A program made the position numbers and the translations under genes. Below, piece by piece: positions 16,129 to 24,626 of a stretch of DNA of 64,000 nt. The notes beneath the pieces are model-generated. The model searched no databases, had not been told where the DNA came from, and worked only from the letters and a program-made list of their open reading frames with translations. Origin of the DNA: JBELHO01 sp042091375 (GTDB lineage Bacteria; Pseudomonadota; Gammaproteobacteria; Enterobacterales; Alteromonadaceae); contig JBELHO010000014.1 in assembly GCA_042091375.1 (NCBI GenBank), positions 1 to 64,000 on the forward strand, written 5' to 3'. Each line of letters begins with the position of its first letter. The stretch's first letter is position 1.

Positions 16129-16710
16129 TTATGTTTTTTTGTTATCGCATTCATTAACAATTTCATCTTTGCTGTTTTCCTGCTCTTCGGGTAAAAACTT
16201 GTACAGCGCCACCACAGAACCAATAGCAAAAACAAAGGTCAGTGCGGTTAGTCCAAACACCTTAAAATTAACCCATTGCTCTAGTGAAAAATTATATGCA
16301 ACATACAGGTTAAGGAATGCACAAAATAAAAAGAATACTGCCCAAGCTACATTCAACCGCTGCCATATAGGATCGGGTAAGGTTAATCCGTTACCCAACA
16401 TTTCCTTAATTAAATTTTTATTAAAAAAGGCCTGGCTACACAATAAAACTGCTGCAAAAATAGTATTGATGATGGTCACTTTCCATTTGAGAAAAGTGTC
16501 ATCATGAAAAAATATGGTTAAACTGCCAAAAATTAAGATTAAGCCAAAGAATATCCAATTTCGTTTCGGGACTGGTTTGTTGGTGATTAAGAAATATCCA
16601 ATTTGCAGAGCAGAGCAGACTATTAAAGAGGCGGTAGCCCAATAAACATCAACGAATTTAAAAATAATAAAAAACAGTATCAGTGGCAAATATTCAAAGA
16701 TAGGATGCAT
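16129..16710 (-). CDS. yciB: Inner membrane-spanning protein YciB (septation protein A)
   Basis: A 193-residue integral membrane protein with about five hydrophobic spans and family segments [53 protein letters not shown] and WVNFKVFG. YciB proteins sit in the cytoplasmic membrane, affect envelope integrity and interact with division and elongation proteins. The acidic cytoplasmic tail ([13 protein letters not shown]) is longer than usual. It heads a yciB-yciI-LprI-like operon. Confidence 0.93.
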   Translation of the reverse strand: MHPIFEYLPLILFFIIFKFVDVYWATASLIVCSALQIGYFLITNKPVPKRNWIFFGLILIFGSLTIFFHDDTFLKWKVTIINTIFAAVLLCSQAFFNKNLIKEMLGNGLTLPDPIWQRLNVAWAVFFLFCAFLNLYVAYNFSLEQWVNFKVFGLTALTFVFAIGSVVALYKFLPEEQENSKDEIVNECDNKKT

Positions 16711-16851
16711 TAATCAGTCATTATAAAAATATGGTGTATCAATTCTATCTAATACCGAAGTAATCGCAAACTAAATCTGGCAAAAATATCTAAAGTGTTG
16801 ACTGGGGCATTGTAAACTCTTCGTTTGTGGTAACGGTTGTTATCACTTTGA

Positions 16852-18066
16852 CTATTTGTGGTAACCAAATGGATCATCTATGCTATGAGATGGTTCGGTA
16901 AACCACTTAGGACCGTGTTTTGTCATATAAAAATGATCTTCTAATCGAATGCCAAACTCTTCGGGGATAACCAGCATAGGCTCGTTGGAAAAGCACATGC
17001 CTGCATCTAAAGGAGTGTTGTCACTCATCACTAAATAGGGCCACTCATGAATATCTAAACCTATGCCATGACCTGTCCTATGGGGACAACCTGGGGTTTG
17101 ATATTCTGGACCTAAGCCTTGTTCAGCGAGATAATCACGCGCAGCGCGGTCAACGTCTGCACAGGTATTGCCAATTTGTGCCGCTTTAAACGCGGCATTT
17201 TGCGCCATTTTTTCAATTTTCCACATTTTGCGTTGTTTGCTACTAGCTGTGCCGTAAACATAACTTCGGGTTATATCAGAATGATAACCTTCGACTTGAC
17301 AACCAGTATCAATCAGCACTATGTCATTGTTTGCTAATGCCTTTGGTTGTTTAACGCCGTGCGGATAGGCAGAATCTTTGCCAAATAGCACAATACAAAA
17401 AGATGAGCCGTTCGCACCTACTTTTCTATGTGCTTTATTGATGAACTCTTTGACTTGCTCAGTACTTATGCCTGTATGCAATATACGTGCAGTTGATTTT
17501 TGCACAGCCAAAGTCATATTTTTTGCTTGTTGTAGCAGGGCTAGTTCGGCAGTGGATTTTTGCCAACGACAACTGGCAGTGATCTGTTTGCCGTCAATTA
17601 AATGCAAGTTGTTATTGATGGCATTTATACCATTAGTGATAAAAAATGCGGTTGTTTCATCAATGGCAATATTACCTTCACAGATATTTAATTGAGTTAA
17701 TGTATCGGTAAATAATTGATATGGACATTGGTGTTCTTGCCAACCGTGAATGTCTCCCTCAATGCGCATATGCTGTTTTAAGGTATTCATTTCAAAATAA
17801 GGGGCGAGGTACTGAATTTCTCCTTGTTGTGGGATGATCGCGCCAACCAAGCGCTCACTAGGGTGCCACTGGGTGCCGGTAAAGTAATAAAGATTAGTAC
17901 CTGCATTTACATACAAAGCGGCAATGTCAGCTTTTTTCATCAATTGTTGTGCTTTGTTGATGCGCTGCACATATTCAGATAACGCTATCGGTTCAACATG
18001 TTCAACCATGTTAGATAATTTTTCTAATTCTATTTCTGGCAAAGAGCCACCAACACCTATTGTCAT
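16852..18066 (-). CDS. M24 family metallopeptidase (Xaa-Pro aminopeptidase/dipeptidase type)
   Basis: A 404-residue protein with a creatinase-like N-terminal domain (residues about 30-170, with YVNAGTNLYYFTG) and a C-terminal pita-bread catalytic domain. The five dinuclear metal ligands are visible: Asp in LIDTGC, Asp in YHSDITR, His in PHRTGHGIGLDIHE, Glu in SNEPML and Glu in IRLEDHF. Enzymes of this kind remove residues next to proline from short peptides in the cytoplasm. Exact specificity (PepQ-like or aminopeptidase) cannot be told. It is a single gene. Confidence 0.9.
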   Translation of the reverse strand: MTIGVGGSLPEIELEKLSNMVEHVEPIALSEYVQRINKAQQLMKKADIAALYVNAGTNLYYFTGTQWHPSERLVGAIIPQQGEIQYLAPYFEMNTLKQHMRIEGDIHGWQEHQCPYQLFTDTLTQLNICEGNIAIDETTAFFITNGINAINNNLHLIDGKQITASCRWQKSTAELALLQQAKNMTLAVQKSTARILHTGISTEQVKEFINKAHRKVGANGSSFCIVLFGKDSAYPHGVKQPKALANNDIVLIDTGCQVEGYHSDITRSYVYGTASSKQRKMWKIEKMAQNAAFKAAQIGNTCADVDRAARDYLAEQGLGPEYQTPGCPHRTGHGIGLDIHEWPYLVMSDNTPLDAGMCFSNEPMLVIPEEFGIRLEDHFYMTKHGPKWFTEPSHSIDDPFGYHK

Positions 18067-18368
18067 TGCAAGTTTTACCTGTTGATCATGTTTTCACTAA
18101 TAAGGGTTAAATTTTATCAGTATTAATAGATAATATACAATATACATTTTGTTTTTGTTGCGTTTTTTATGTGTTTAAATTGTTTGTTAGTTGTTTATTT
18201 TGTGTTTCATGGGTTGCAATGCTAATTAATAATAGATTAGTTTTTTTCCTGTTAACTACTAAAAAATTGTCAAAATTTACCATTATTAAGTGAATTTTCA
18301 ACTAAACTAATAAGTGATCCAAGGTAATTATTTTATTGCTAATACTTTCTTTGCTGAGAGGGACAAGG
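18067..18368. other. AT-rich divergent intergenic region
   Basis: About 300 bases between the M24 peptidase (minus) and the signalling block (plus). It is very T-rich with no gene and no convincing operator. GAGAGGG at 18356-18362 is the ribosome site of the downstream gene. Confidence 0.5.
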
Positions 18369-19529
18369 ATGATGTCAAAAGCTTCAATAGTGATCATAGA
18401 TGATGATACTGAATACCTAATGATTTTGACAGATGCATTAGTTGTGCATTTTGAAGTCAATATTGCTGCCAGCTTAGCAGCCGCTAATCTTGTGCTGATT
18501 GATAATAAACCCGTTGATATCGTGTTAGTCAATGATTACGTGGCAGAAGAAGACAGCGCTCTTTGGGTAAAACTAAAGGTAAGTCAGGGGAGTAACGTTA
18601 GCTCATTTGTGCTGTATTCATCTTTAGTCACTGAAAATGCTATTTTAAAGGGACTTGAATGCGGTGCAGATGATTATATTGCCAAGCCTGTTGCTATGCT
18701 TGCACTTATCTCACGAATGCAAAACTTGATTAATTATCAAAATAAAACTCACCAATTTGAAAATGCATTGATCCATAAAAATCCTGTAGTGCAGTTATCT
18801 ATGGGGCAAATATGCAAATATAATAACAGTCTTCAACTGATCGCTAGGCTAAATCAATGTGATAGTATAACTGCCATTAGGGATGAAGTATTCACCTACT
18901 TTTGCAGCATAAATATAGATGGTTGTATTAGTTTTTATCCCGTTGATAGCTCGGTTTTATATTATAGCTCAACTTGTGGCTATTGCGCTCCCATTGAAAT
19001 AAAAGTGATAAAGTTACTCAGGGCTAAAGCCAAAGTGTATCATTTTGGCTCTCGTACTATTTTCAATCATCCGTTGCTTTCAATTTTAGTATTAAATTTG
19101 GAATATCATTCATTTAATAATGTTTATGTCGATACTTTGTCTTGTATCATTGATTGCATAGGCGCGCGTATTAAATTCATTAGCTACCTGAGCTCGATGA
19201 TCACTATACAGCAAGAAATTAAAAAACAGGTGATTTTGATCAAAAAAATGCTGCAAATATCTCAACATCACCAAACTGAATTAATCAATGAAATCACCGT
19301 CAAGTTAACGCAAAGTTACGCTCTTTTAAAGATCAACTCATCACAACAAAAATACGTGAAACATTTGCTAAAAAGTACCATAGATCGCTACGCTGATAAT
19401 GAGATAAGTGTGACAGAAGTGGCCGATTTACTCGATTCAGCACAAGTTAAAGTAAATGACTTTGAACAGTGTAATGACCAGTATCGAAAGAGTAGCGATT
19501 CAAGTGTTGATCAGGAAGATTCATGTTGA
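18369..19529 (+). CDS. Receiver-domain protein with Asn at the phosphoacceptor position
   Basis: A 386-residue protein from the ATG at 18369, chosen because GAGAGGG lies just upstream; the frame extends to a TTG at 18336. The receiver occupies residues 5-125, with an acidic pair (IIDDD), Lys in ADDYIAKP and CGADDY, but the usual phosphoacceptor Asp is Asn55 (LVNDYVAEED). The rest (130-386) is an uncharacterised region followed by a Gln/Lys-rich possible coiled coil. No output domain was recognised. Its last seven bases overlap the start of the histidine kinase gene, so the two are co-translated. It is probably a pseudo-receiver sensing or scaffolding partner of the kinase. Confidence 0.75.
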   Translation: MMSKASIVIIDDDTEYLMILTDALVVHFEVNIAASLAAANLVLIDNKPVDIVLVNDYVAEEDSALWVKLKVSQGSNVSSFVLYSSLVTENAILKGLECGADDYIAKPVAMLALISRMQNLINYQNKTHQFENALIHKNPVVQLSMGQICKYNNSLQLIARLNQCDSITAIRDEVFTYFCSINIDGCISFYPVDSSVLYYSSTCGYCAPIEIKVIKLLRAKAKVYHFGSRTIFNHPLLSILVLNLEYHSFNNVYVDTLSCIIDCIGARIKFISYLSSMITIQQEIKKQVILIKKMLQISQHHQTELINEITVKLTQSYALLKINSSQQKYVKHLLKSTIDRYADNEISVTEVADLLDSAQVKVNDFEQCNDQYRKSSDSSVDQEDSC

Positions 19530-21001
19530 GCGCTTTGCCGGTATTTAGTTTAGACAGCATACCTTTTGCTGCGTTGAAAGTGACTGATTTAGCAAGGGTA
19601 ATGGATCTTAATCAGCTTGCCGAGGAGTTAACTGGCTACCGTGCAAAAGAGCTGGTTGGTGAAAATCTTACTGTTTTGTTAACCGACTGTTCTCTTGTTA
19701 CTGAACTTAGTGCACAGCCAACTAATAAACAACAAGCTACTATGCAACAAAGCATTCAGTTATTGTCAGGCATTGTTGTTAACTTATTTAATAAGCATGG
19801 TGACTACTTAACATGTGGTTTGCAAATATTAGCTGCTGCAGATGGATATATTGTTTGTATCACCCAAACCGATACCAATGGCAATTTTTCCTCTCCTAAT
19901 CCAGATATTACTGAGCCTGATCGTCAAATTATGCCATCTGAGCCGTTTAATGAAAATGGATCTGTATGCGCAACATGTCAATCAATTGCCAAGGTTAATC
20001 ATACTGCAAACCCGGCTATTTTTTGTATTGATGAACAAGACCACATTGTGTATCAACATTTTTTCAATCAGTTGAATAATGAAATGCCATTATTATTTGA
20101 TTACTTAAACATGAGTGTCGATGATTATTTGGCTTGCAAAAAAACCGCAAAACGACAGGGCCAATTGCAAAAATATAACAAGAGTTTTGATAACTTCAAT
20201 AGTGTATTCGACTTTTCAATAACTTATCAAGCAGACTCAACTAGGTATGTTTGGATAGTTGAAAACGTTACTGATAAATATAGAAAAGAGCAACGGCATA
20301 TTATTACTGAAAAGCTCTCCTTACTTGCCAATACTTTGGATCATGTAGCACATGATTTCAATAATGTTTTAGGACTTGTTTTAGGCGCAATAGAAATGTT
20401 AGAAATCAAATCTTCGCAGGGCAATCAAGACATCTCAACATATATTTCTCGAATAAAAAACGCTACTGATAAAGGAAGAGATATTACTGAACGCTTAGCG
20501 GCTTTTTCGCAACAACCCAAAGCTAAACTGGTTGAATTTGATCCGATCCAAGAGATACGTAACAATATACATTTATTTAAAAAAATGCTGATAAGTAGCA
20601 TTGATTTTGATTTTAAGGGCAAAGATGTACATTGTTTGATCCATTTTCCACAAGGTGAATTTATTAAAATTTTACTTAACCTAGTCCTCAATGCCCAAGA
20701 TTCGATTCGCCAGCACGCTTTCATGGGCAACATCAAAATGACCGCAGATATTAACATCCATGATCAACTCGAAATTAAACTAAAAGACAGTGGCATTGCG
20801 AGCGTGCAAGAAAGTTTATCGCAAATCTTTGACCCTTTATTTCGTTGTCAATCGGCCAATGACGACAATGGATTGAGTTTGGCTAATACGTATAATACTT
20901 TGTACAGAAATCATGGACAAATCGTCGTAACCGAAAACAATGAGCTTGGCGGAGCCTTGGTTGTTTTGCTTATTGACTGTTCTAAAGTCTCAAAAAAATA
21001 A
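19523..21001 (+). CDS. PAS-domain sensor histidine kinase with degenerate ATP lid
   Basis: A 492-residue soluble kinase. An N-terminal PAS-like domain (about residues 10-110, with MDLNQLAEELTGYRAKELVG) is followed by a linker containing a CxxC (CATC) and a second PAS-like region. A HisKA domain has His277 in HVAHDFNNVLG, the HDFNN form typical of PAS-linked hybrid kinases. The HATPase domain keeps an N-box (NLVLNAQDSIRQH) and an F-box (IFDPLF), but the G2 box reads NGLSLANTYNTL instead of GLGLS..YG. No membrane span and no receiver are fused. It overlaps the preceding pseudo-receiver gene and probably feeds the HPt proteins downstream. Reduced kinase activity is possible. Confidence 0.85.
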   Translation: MLSALPVFSLDSIPFAALKVTDLARVMDLNQLAEELTGYRAKELVGENLTVLLTDCSLVTELSAQPTNKQQATMQQSIQLLSGIVVNLFNKHGDYLTCGLQILAAADGYIVCITQTDTNGNFSSPNPDITEPDRQIMPSEPFNENGSVCATCQSIAKVNHTANPAIFCIDEQDHIVYQHFFNQLNNEMPLLFDYLNMSVDDYLACKKTAKRQGQLQKYNKSFDNFNSVFDFSITYQADSTRYVWIVENVTDKYRKEQRHIITEKLSLLANTLDHVAHDFNNVLGLVLGAIEMLEIKSSQGNQDISTYISRIKNATDKGRDITERLAAFSQQPKAKLVEFDPIQEIRNNIHLFKKMLISSIDFDFKGKDVHCLIHFPQGEFIKILLNLVLNAQDSIRQHAFMGNIKMTADINIHDQLEIKLKDSGIASVQESLSQIFDPLFRCQSANDDNGLSLANTYNTLYRNHGQIVVTENNELGGALVVLLIDCSKVSKK

Positions 21002-21270
21002 GCAAAATACTTGCTGTTAATGTCAACTCTGGATTTGCACCATAAATTACTTTCATTTCATTTTAACACCAATCGGTAGATTTTATATTATGCTACTCGT
21101 TAACGTTGACATATAGTTAACTTTGTAATAAATACAATAACTGGTAAATTTATTTTATCTTAACTCACGGGTTCATTAATGACTTAGCCAATGATCATTT
21201 CATACCTATAGTGATGGGGGGATAGCCATGATGTGCATAATAAGACGATTAAATAGGTGATTATATTCGG

Positions 21271-22155
21271 GTGAACAATAATAAAATACGAATTTTAGTG
21301 GTCGAAGACAACCGGATCAATCAAGCGATTGTTGTTGATGCATTGTCGAAAATGCAATTTATCACTGATATAGCCGAAGACGGTGTAAAAGCATTATCTC
21401 TTTTGAAAAAAGCAACAGCTAGTTGTCGTTATCATCTGATTTTAATGGATTGTCATTTACCTGAATTAAATGGCTATGACACTTCGCGAGCAATACGCAA
21501 TGGCAAAGCAGGAGAGCAACACACCAAGGTGCCTATCATTGCTATGACGGCTAATAATTCCAGTGCAGATAAAGCCAAATGTTTCGCCGCGGGAATGAAT
21601 GATTTTACTAGTAAACCACTTCAATATAATCAATTAAAAGATAAAATTTATCAGTGTTTATCCCTCAATAAACAGGCGCAAAATTATTCCTCAAAAGGGC
21701 GAGAAGTTGGAGGTGGTGTCGGTAATGAAACAACTGAATTTTTGCCAAGTCATGACTGCACTGGTGAAATAGACTCTGTTTTGCAAAAACAGCAGGTGCA
21801 ATTTGAAAATAATATAAAGGTATGGCACAAAGCGCAATTTATTGAGCGAATAAGCGGTGATCAGCGTCTGGCTACAATACTAATAGACTTGTTCTTGTCA
21901 GATGCTCCAGAGTTTATTACCGCGATCCAACAAGCTGTGAAAGCTCAGGATGTGAAAAGTGCATTAATAGCAACTCATCAACTTAAAGGGGCTTGTAAAA
22001 ATATTTCAGCGCCTCGAGTGGTTATTATTATTGAAGCAATTGAGCTCTGGTTTAAACGAGACATCAGTGATAAATATCCATTATTAATCGATGAGTTGTT
22101 GATGGAGAGTCAACAACTTATCACATTACTACAACAAGAAAAGTTGAGTGAATAA
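21271..22155 (+). CDS. Receiver-HPt response regulator
   Basis: A 294-residue protein starting with GTG at 21271. It has a receiver with an acidic pair (VVEDN), phosphoacceptor Asp60 (LILMDCHLPELNGYD) and Lys in FTSKPLQ. A low-complexity linker follows (SSKGREVGGGVGN), then a C-terminal HPt domain with the phosphorylated His in THQLKGACKN. The receiver resembles those of hybrid kinases (BarA/TorS type) that have become separate. It lacks a DNA-binding or enzymatic output, so it is likely a phosphorelay intermediate between the upstream kinase and the GGDEF protein 24 bases downstream. Confidence 0.87.
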   Translation: MNNNKIRILVVEDNRINQAIVVDALSKMQFITDIAEDGVKALSLLKKATASCRYHLILMDCHLPELNGYDTSRAIRNGKAGEQHTKVPIIAMTANNSSADKAKCFAAGMNDFTSKPLQYNQLKDKIYQCLSLNKQAQNYSSKGREVGGGVGNETTEFLPSHDCTGEIDSVLQKQQVQFENNIKVWHKAQFIERISGDQRLATILIDLFLSDAPEFITAIQQAVKAQDVKSALIATHQLKGACKNISAPRVVIIIEAIELWFKRDISDKYPLLIDELLMESQQLITLLQQEKLSE

Positions 22156-22179
22156 TTAACTGTAAGGAATGCAATTCAG

Positions 22180-23457
22180 ATGATAAACGCAAACGATTAT
22201 ACCATATTGGCAGTCGATGACGCGCAAGATACTTTAGCGCTTTTGGAGTTTGATTTGTCCAATGAAGGCTTTACCGTGTTGACTGCTACATCGGGTGAAT
22301 TGGCATTGAATACCATGCAAAAACAAGCTGTTGACTTAGTGTTATTAGATATCTACATGCCAGGTATTTCCGGCTTGTCGACATTAAAAAAAATAAAATT
22401 AGAGTCAAAATTTTCTCATATTCCTGTGATCATGCTCTCTGCTTCGGGAGATGAAGACCAAATTGTTACTGCCCTCGAATGCGGAGCGGCTGACTACGCG
22501 ACTAAACCTTATATTGCTAAAATATTATTAGCGCGTATCAGAACGTCATTGCGTTTAATGAAAAAGAATATTGAACTAGAGTCCATCGCCCGTACCGATT
22601 ATCTGACTAAACTCGACAACCGCGGCAGTTTTGATGAATTGACAAAAAAAGCGATAAGTCAGGCAAAGCGGAGTCAACAATCCATTGTCTTAGCGATGTT
22701 TGATCTTGATCACTTTAAGCGGGTTAATGATGACTTTGGACATCAGGCGGGTGATAAGTCATTAATTGACTTTGCTGAGATTTTACGTGAAAACTTTAGA
22801 GATTACGATATTTTAGGACGTATTGGTGGTGAAGAGTTTGCGGTGACTATGCTAAACACCGGCATAGCTGAAGCTTATGATGCCTGTGAGCGATTTCGTC
22901 AACGCATTGCAAGTCATCAAGTGACCGTTGAAGCTAACGGTAAAATACAACAGCTGTCTTTTACCGTTAGTATTGGTATAACCAGTGCTAACGGCTCAGC
23001 AATGAATTACAAATCCTTAATTGAGCATGCCGATCAAGCATTATACCAAGCAAAACAAACAGGGAGAAATCAGACTTTTCCAGCCATAGGTGTTGATGAT
23101 TGCAATAAAAAACAAGCAACTCCCTGCATTGATTACACCACAGGGATAGCAAATGTATTGGGTGATGAGGCGCTGTTCAAACAAATTCTCACCATGTTTT
23201 GTCAAGATCATGCCAGTGATCAACAAAACATCGAGCAAGCGATAATAGCTAAAGATCATCACAATTTAAAAGAGATTGTTCATAGACTTAAAGGTGTGTC
23301 CAGTTCAATAGGGGCGATGCAATTATTTGACTGTACACAACGCCTAGATATCGCCATTGAAGAGAAGCGAACAGAGCGTTATCAAGCTTTATACACGCCT
23401 CTTGCAGAGCAATTGCAAGAGGTTCTTAGGGAAATTGCGCAGATATTGAAATCATAG
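22180..23457 (+). CDS. Receiver-GGDEF-HPt protein, response-regulated diguanylate cyclase
   Basis: A 425-residue PleD-like regulator. The receiver (residues 7-125) has Asp13/Asp14, phosphoacceptor Asp57 (LLDIYMPG) and Lys109. A GGDEF domain has FDLDHFKRVND, GHQAGD (187-192) and the active signature GGEEF (216-220), with an RxxD inhibitory site at 207-210. A C-terminal HPt domain has its His in VHRLKGVSSSIGA. The enzyme should make cyclic di-GMP with product inhibition. The added HPt makes it both a target and a possible donor in the phosphorelay of the three preceding genes. All diagnostic residues are intact. Confidence 0.9.
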   Translation: MINANDYTILAVDDAQDTLALLEFDLSNEGFTVLTATSGELALNTMQKQAVDLVLLDIYMPGISGLSTLKKIKLESKFSHIPVIMLSASGDEDQIVTALECGAADYATKPYIAKILLARIRTSLRLMKKNIELESIARTDYLTKLDNRGSFDELTKKAISQAKRSQQSIVLAMFDLDHFKRVNDDFGHQAGDKSLIDFAEILRENFRDYDILGRIGGEEFAVTMLNTGIAEAYDACERFRQRIASHQVTVEANGKIQQLSFTVSIGITSANGSAMNYKSLIEHADQALYQAKQTGRNQTFPAIGVDDCNKKQATPCIDYTTGIANVLGDEALFKQILTMFCQDHASDQQNIEQAIIAKDHHNLKEIVHRLKGVSSSIGAMQLFDCTQRLDIAIEEKRTERYQALYTPLAEQLQEVLREIAQILKS

Positions 23458-23627
23458 TACTTGGTAGCCCTGATCATTTAGTGGTATTGTAAGTTCGACT
23501 TTTCTAACTTGACCATGGGTAAAGGTTAACTTATTTAACAGTTTATATATTATGAAATTTATTGTTTACTTGAACGATGTTCAACCTTACGCATTGAACA
23601 TAGACCTGATAAAAGTGTAATACGCTA

Positions 23628-24188
23628 ATGGCTAAAGACAGCAATATAATTAAGGTGTTCTCCAGTTATTCGGCTACGTTGCGGCGTTGTGTTAGTCGCT
23701 TCGTCCGGCCTCACGATATAGACGATATTGTGCAAGAAACTTTTATAAAAAGTTATCAAGCAGATCTCAAAGAAACAATCGAATACCCTAAAAGTTATAT
23801 GCTGAAAACGGCAAAAAATTTAGCGCAGAATCACCTTGCCAAATGGGATAATAAGTATAGCGATTCACTTGATAACCTGAGTGAATTCCCCACCTCACTT
23901 TCTTCTCTGCCATTTGAACAACAGTATGAAACAAAAGAGCGTTTTTTATTATTTTGCCAGTCAGTAGAGCAATTGTCTGGCTCAGTTCGCAAGTGTTTCA
24001 TTTTAAAAAAAGTGTATGGTCTAAGCCAAAAAGAAATTGCACAACACTTAGGGTTAAGCCAAAGCACTGTTGAGAAACATGTGGCCAAGGGCTTGTTACT
24101 CTCAATGCAATACCTCAAACAAAAAGATCAGCAAGCGAAAAACCTGGATGCAAACCATCAATCCATCAACCTAAAACAAAATACATAA
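23628..24188 (+). CDS. ECF sigma factor, FecI-like
   Basis: A 186-residue sigma-70 family factor of the extracytoplasmic-function group. Region 2 has VRPHDIDDIVQETFIKSYQ, and region 4 is a helix-turn-helix (GLSQKEIAQHLGLSQSTVEKHV). The short linker and region 4 wording fit FecI-type factors that serve iron-uptake receptors. The next gene is a TonB-dependent receptor with an STN signalling domain, the usual partner. A fecR anti-sigma gene, normally between the two, is absent: 417 non-coding bases lie there instead. A Gln/Asn-rich C-terminal tail follows region 4. Regulation must therefore use a distant FecR or another route. Confidence 0.88.
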   Translation: MAKDSNIIKVFSSYSATLRRCVSRFVRPHDIDDIVQETFIKSYQADLKETIEYPKSYMLKTAKNLAQNHLAKWDNKYSDSLDNLSEFPTSLSSLPFEQQYETKERFLLFCQSVEQLSGSVRKCFILKKVYGLSQKEIAQHLGLSQSTVEKHVAKGLLLSMQYLKQKDQQAKNLDANHQSINLKQNT

Positions 24189-24626
24189 ATGTTGTTAAAC
24201 CCTGAGCAAATATTGTTCTAGGGCAATATACAGTTTGAATGACGCAATGATAAAGTAGTTATCTCATTGCAGTATATATTATGCCTGCCCTTATCGAGCC
24301 TTTGTTGATGTCAATGTCTGTTGCGTTGTTATTGTCAATGCGTTTGCTATAGCAATATGTTTTCTGATAGCGTTGATTTTAAAACGCGATTAACCCTGGC
24401 GGTCAGGGGTAAATAGATTGACAATATTAGGTTTTTTTGTGATATTTAAGCAATGTTCGCTGTTTCGTTGGCTCAATGCTTTGCGACCAATTTATTCACA
24501 TAGCATTTTTGATCCAGTTTTCTTATAGCAGCATATTGAAATCAAATTACGTCTAATGGTTTAGAAATAGGTTATTGAAATATATTCATTTTACTTTCAT
24601 CCATTGTGAACGACTACTTCATCTCA
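24189..24626. other. Intergenic region between the ECF sigma gene and its receptor
   Basis: About 440 bases with only very short frames. I looked for remains of a fecR gene and found none that could be read. It presumably holds the receptor promoter used by the ECF factor. Confidence 0.4.
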
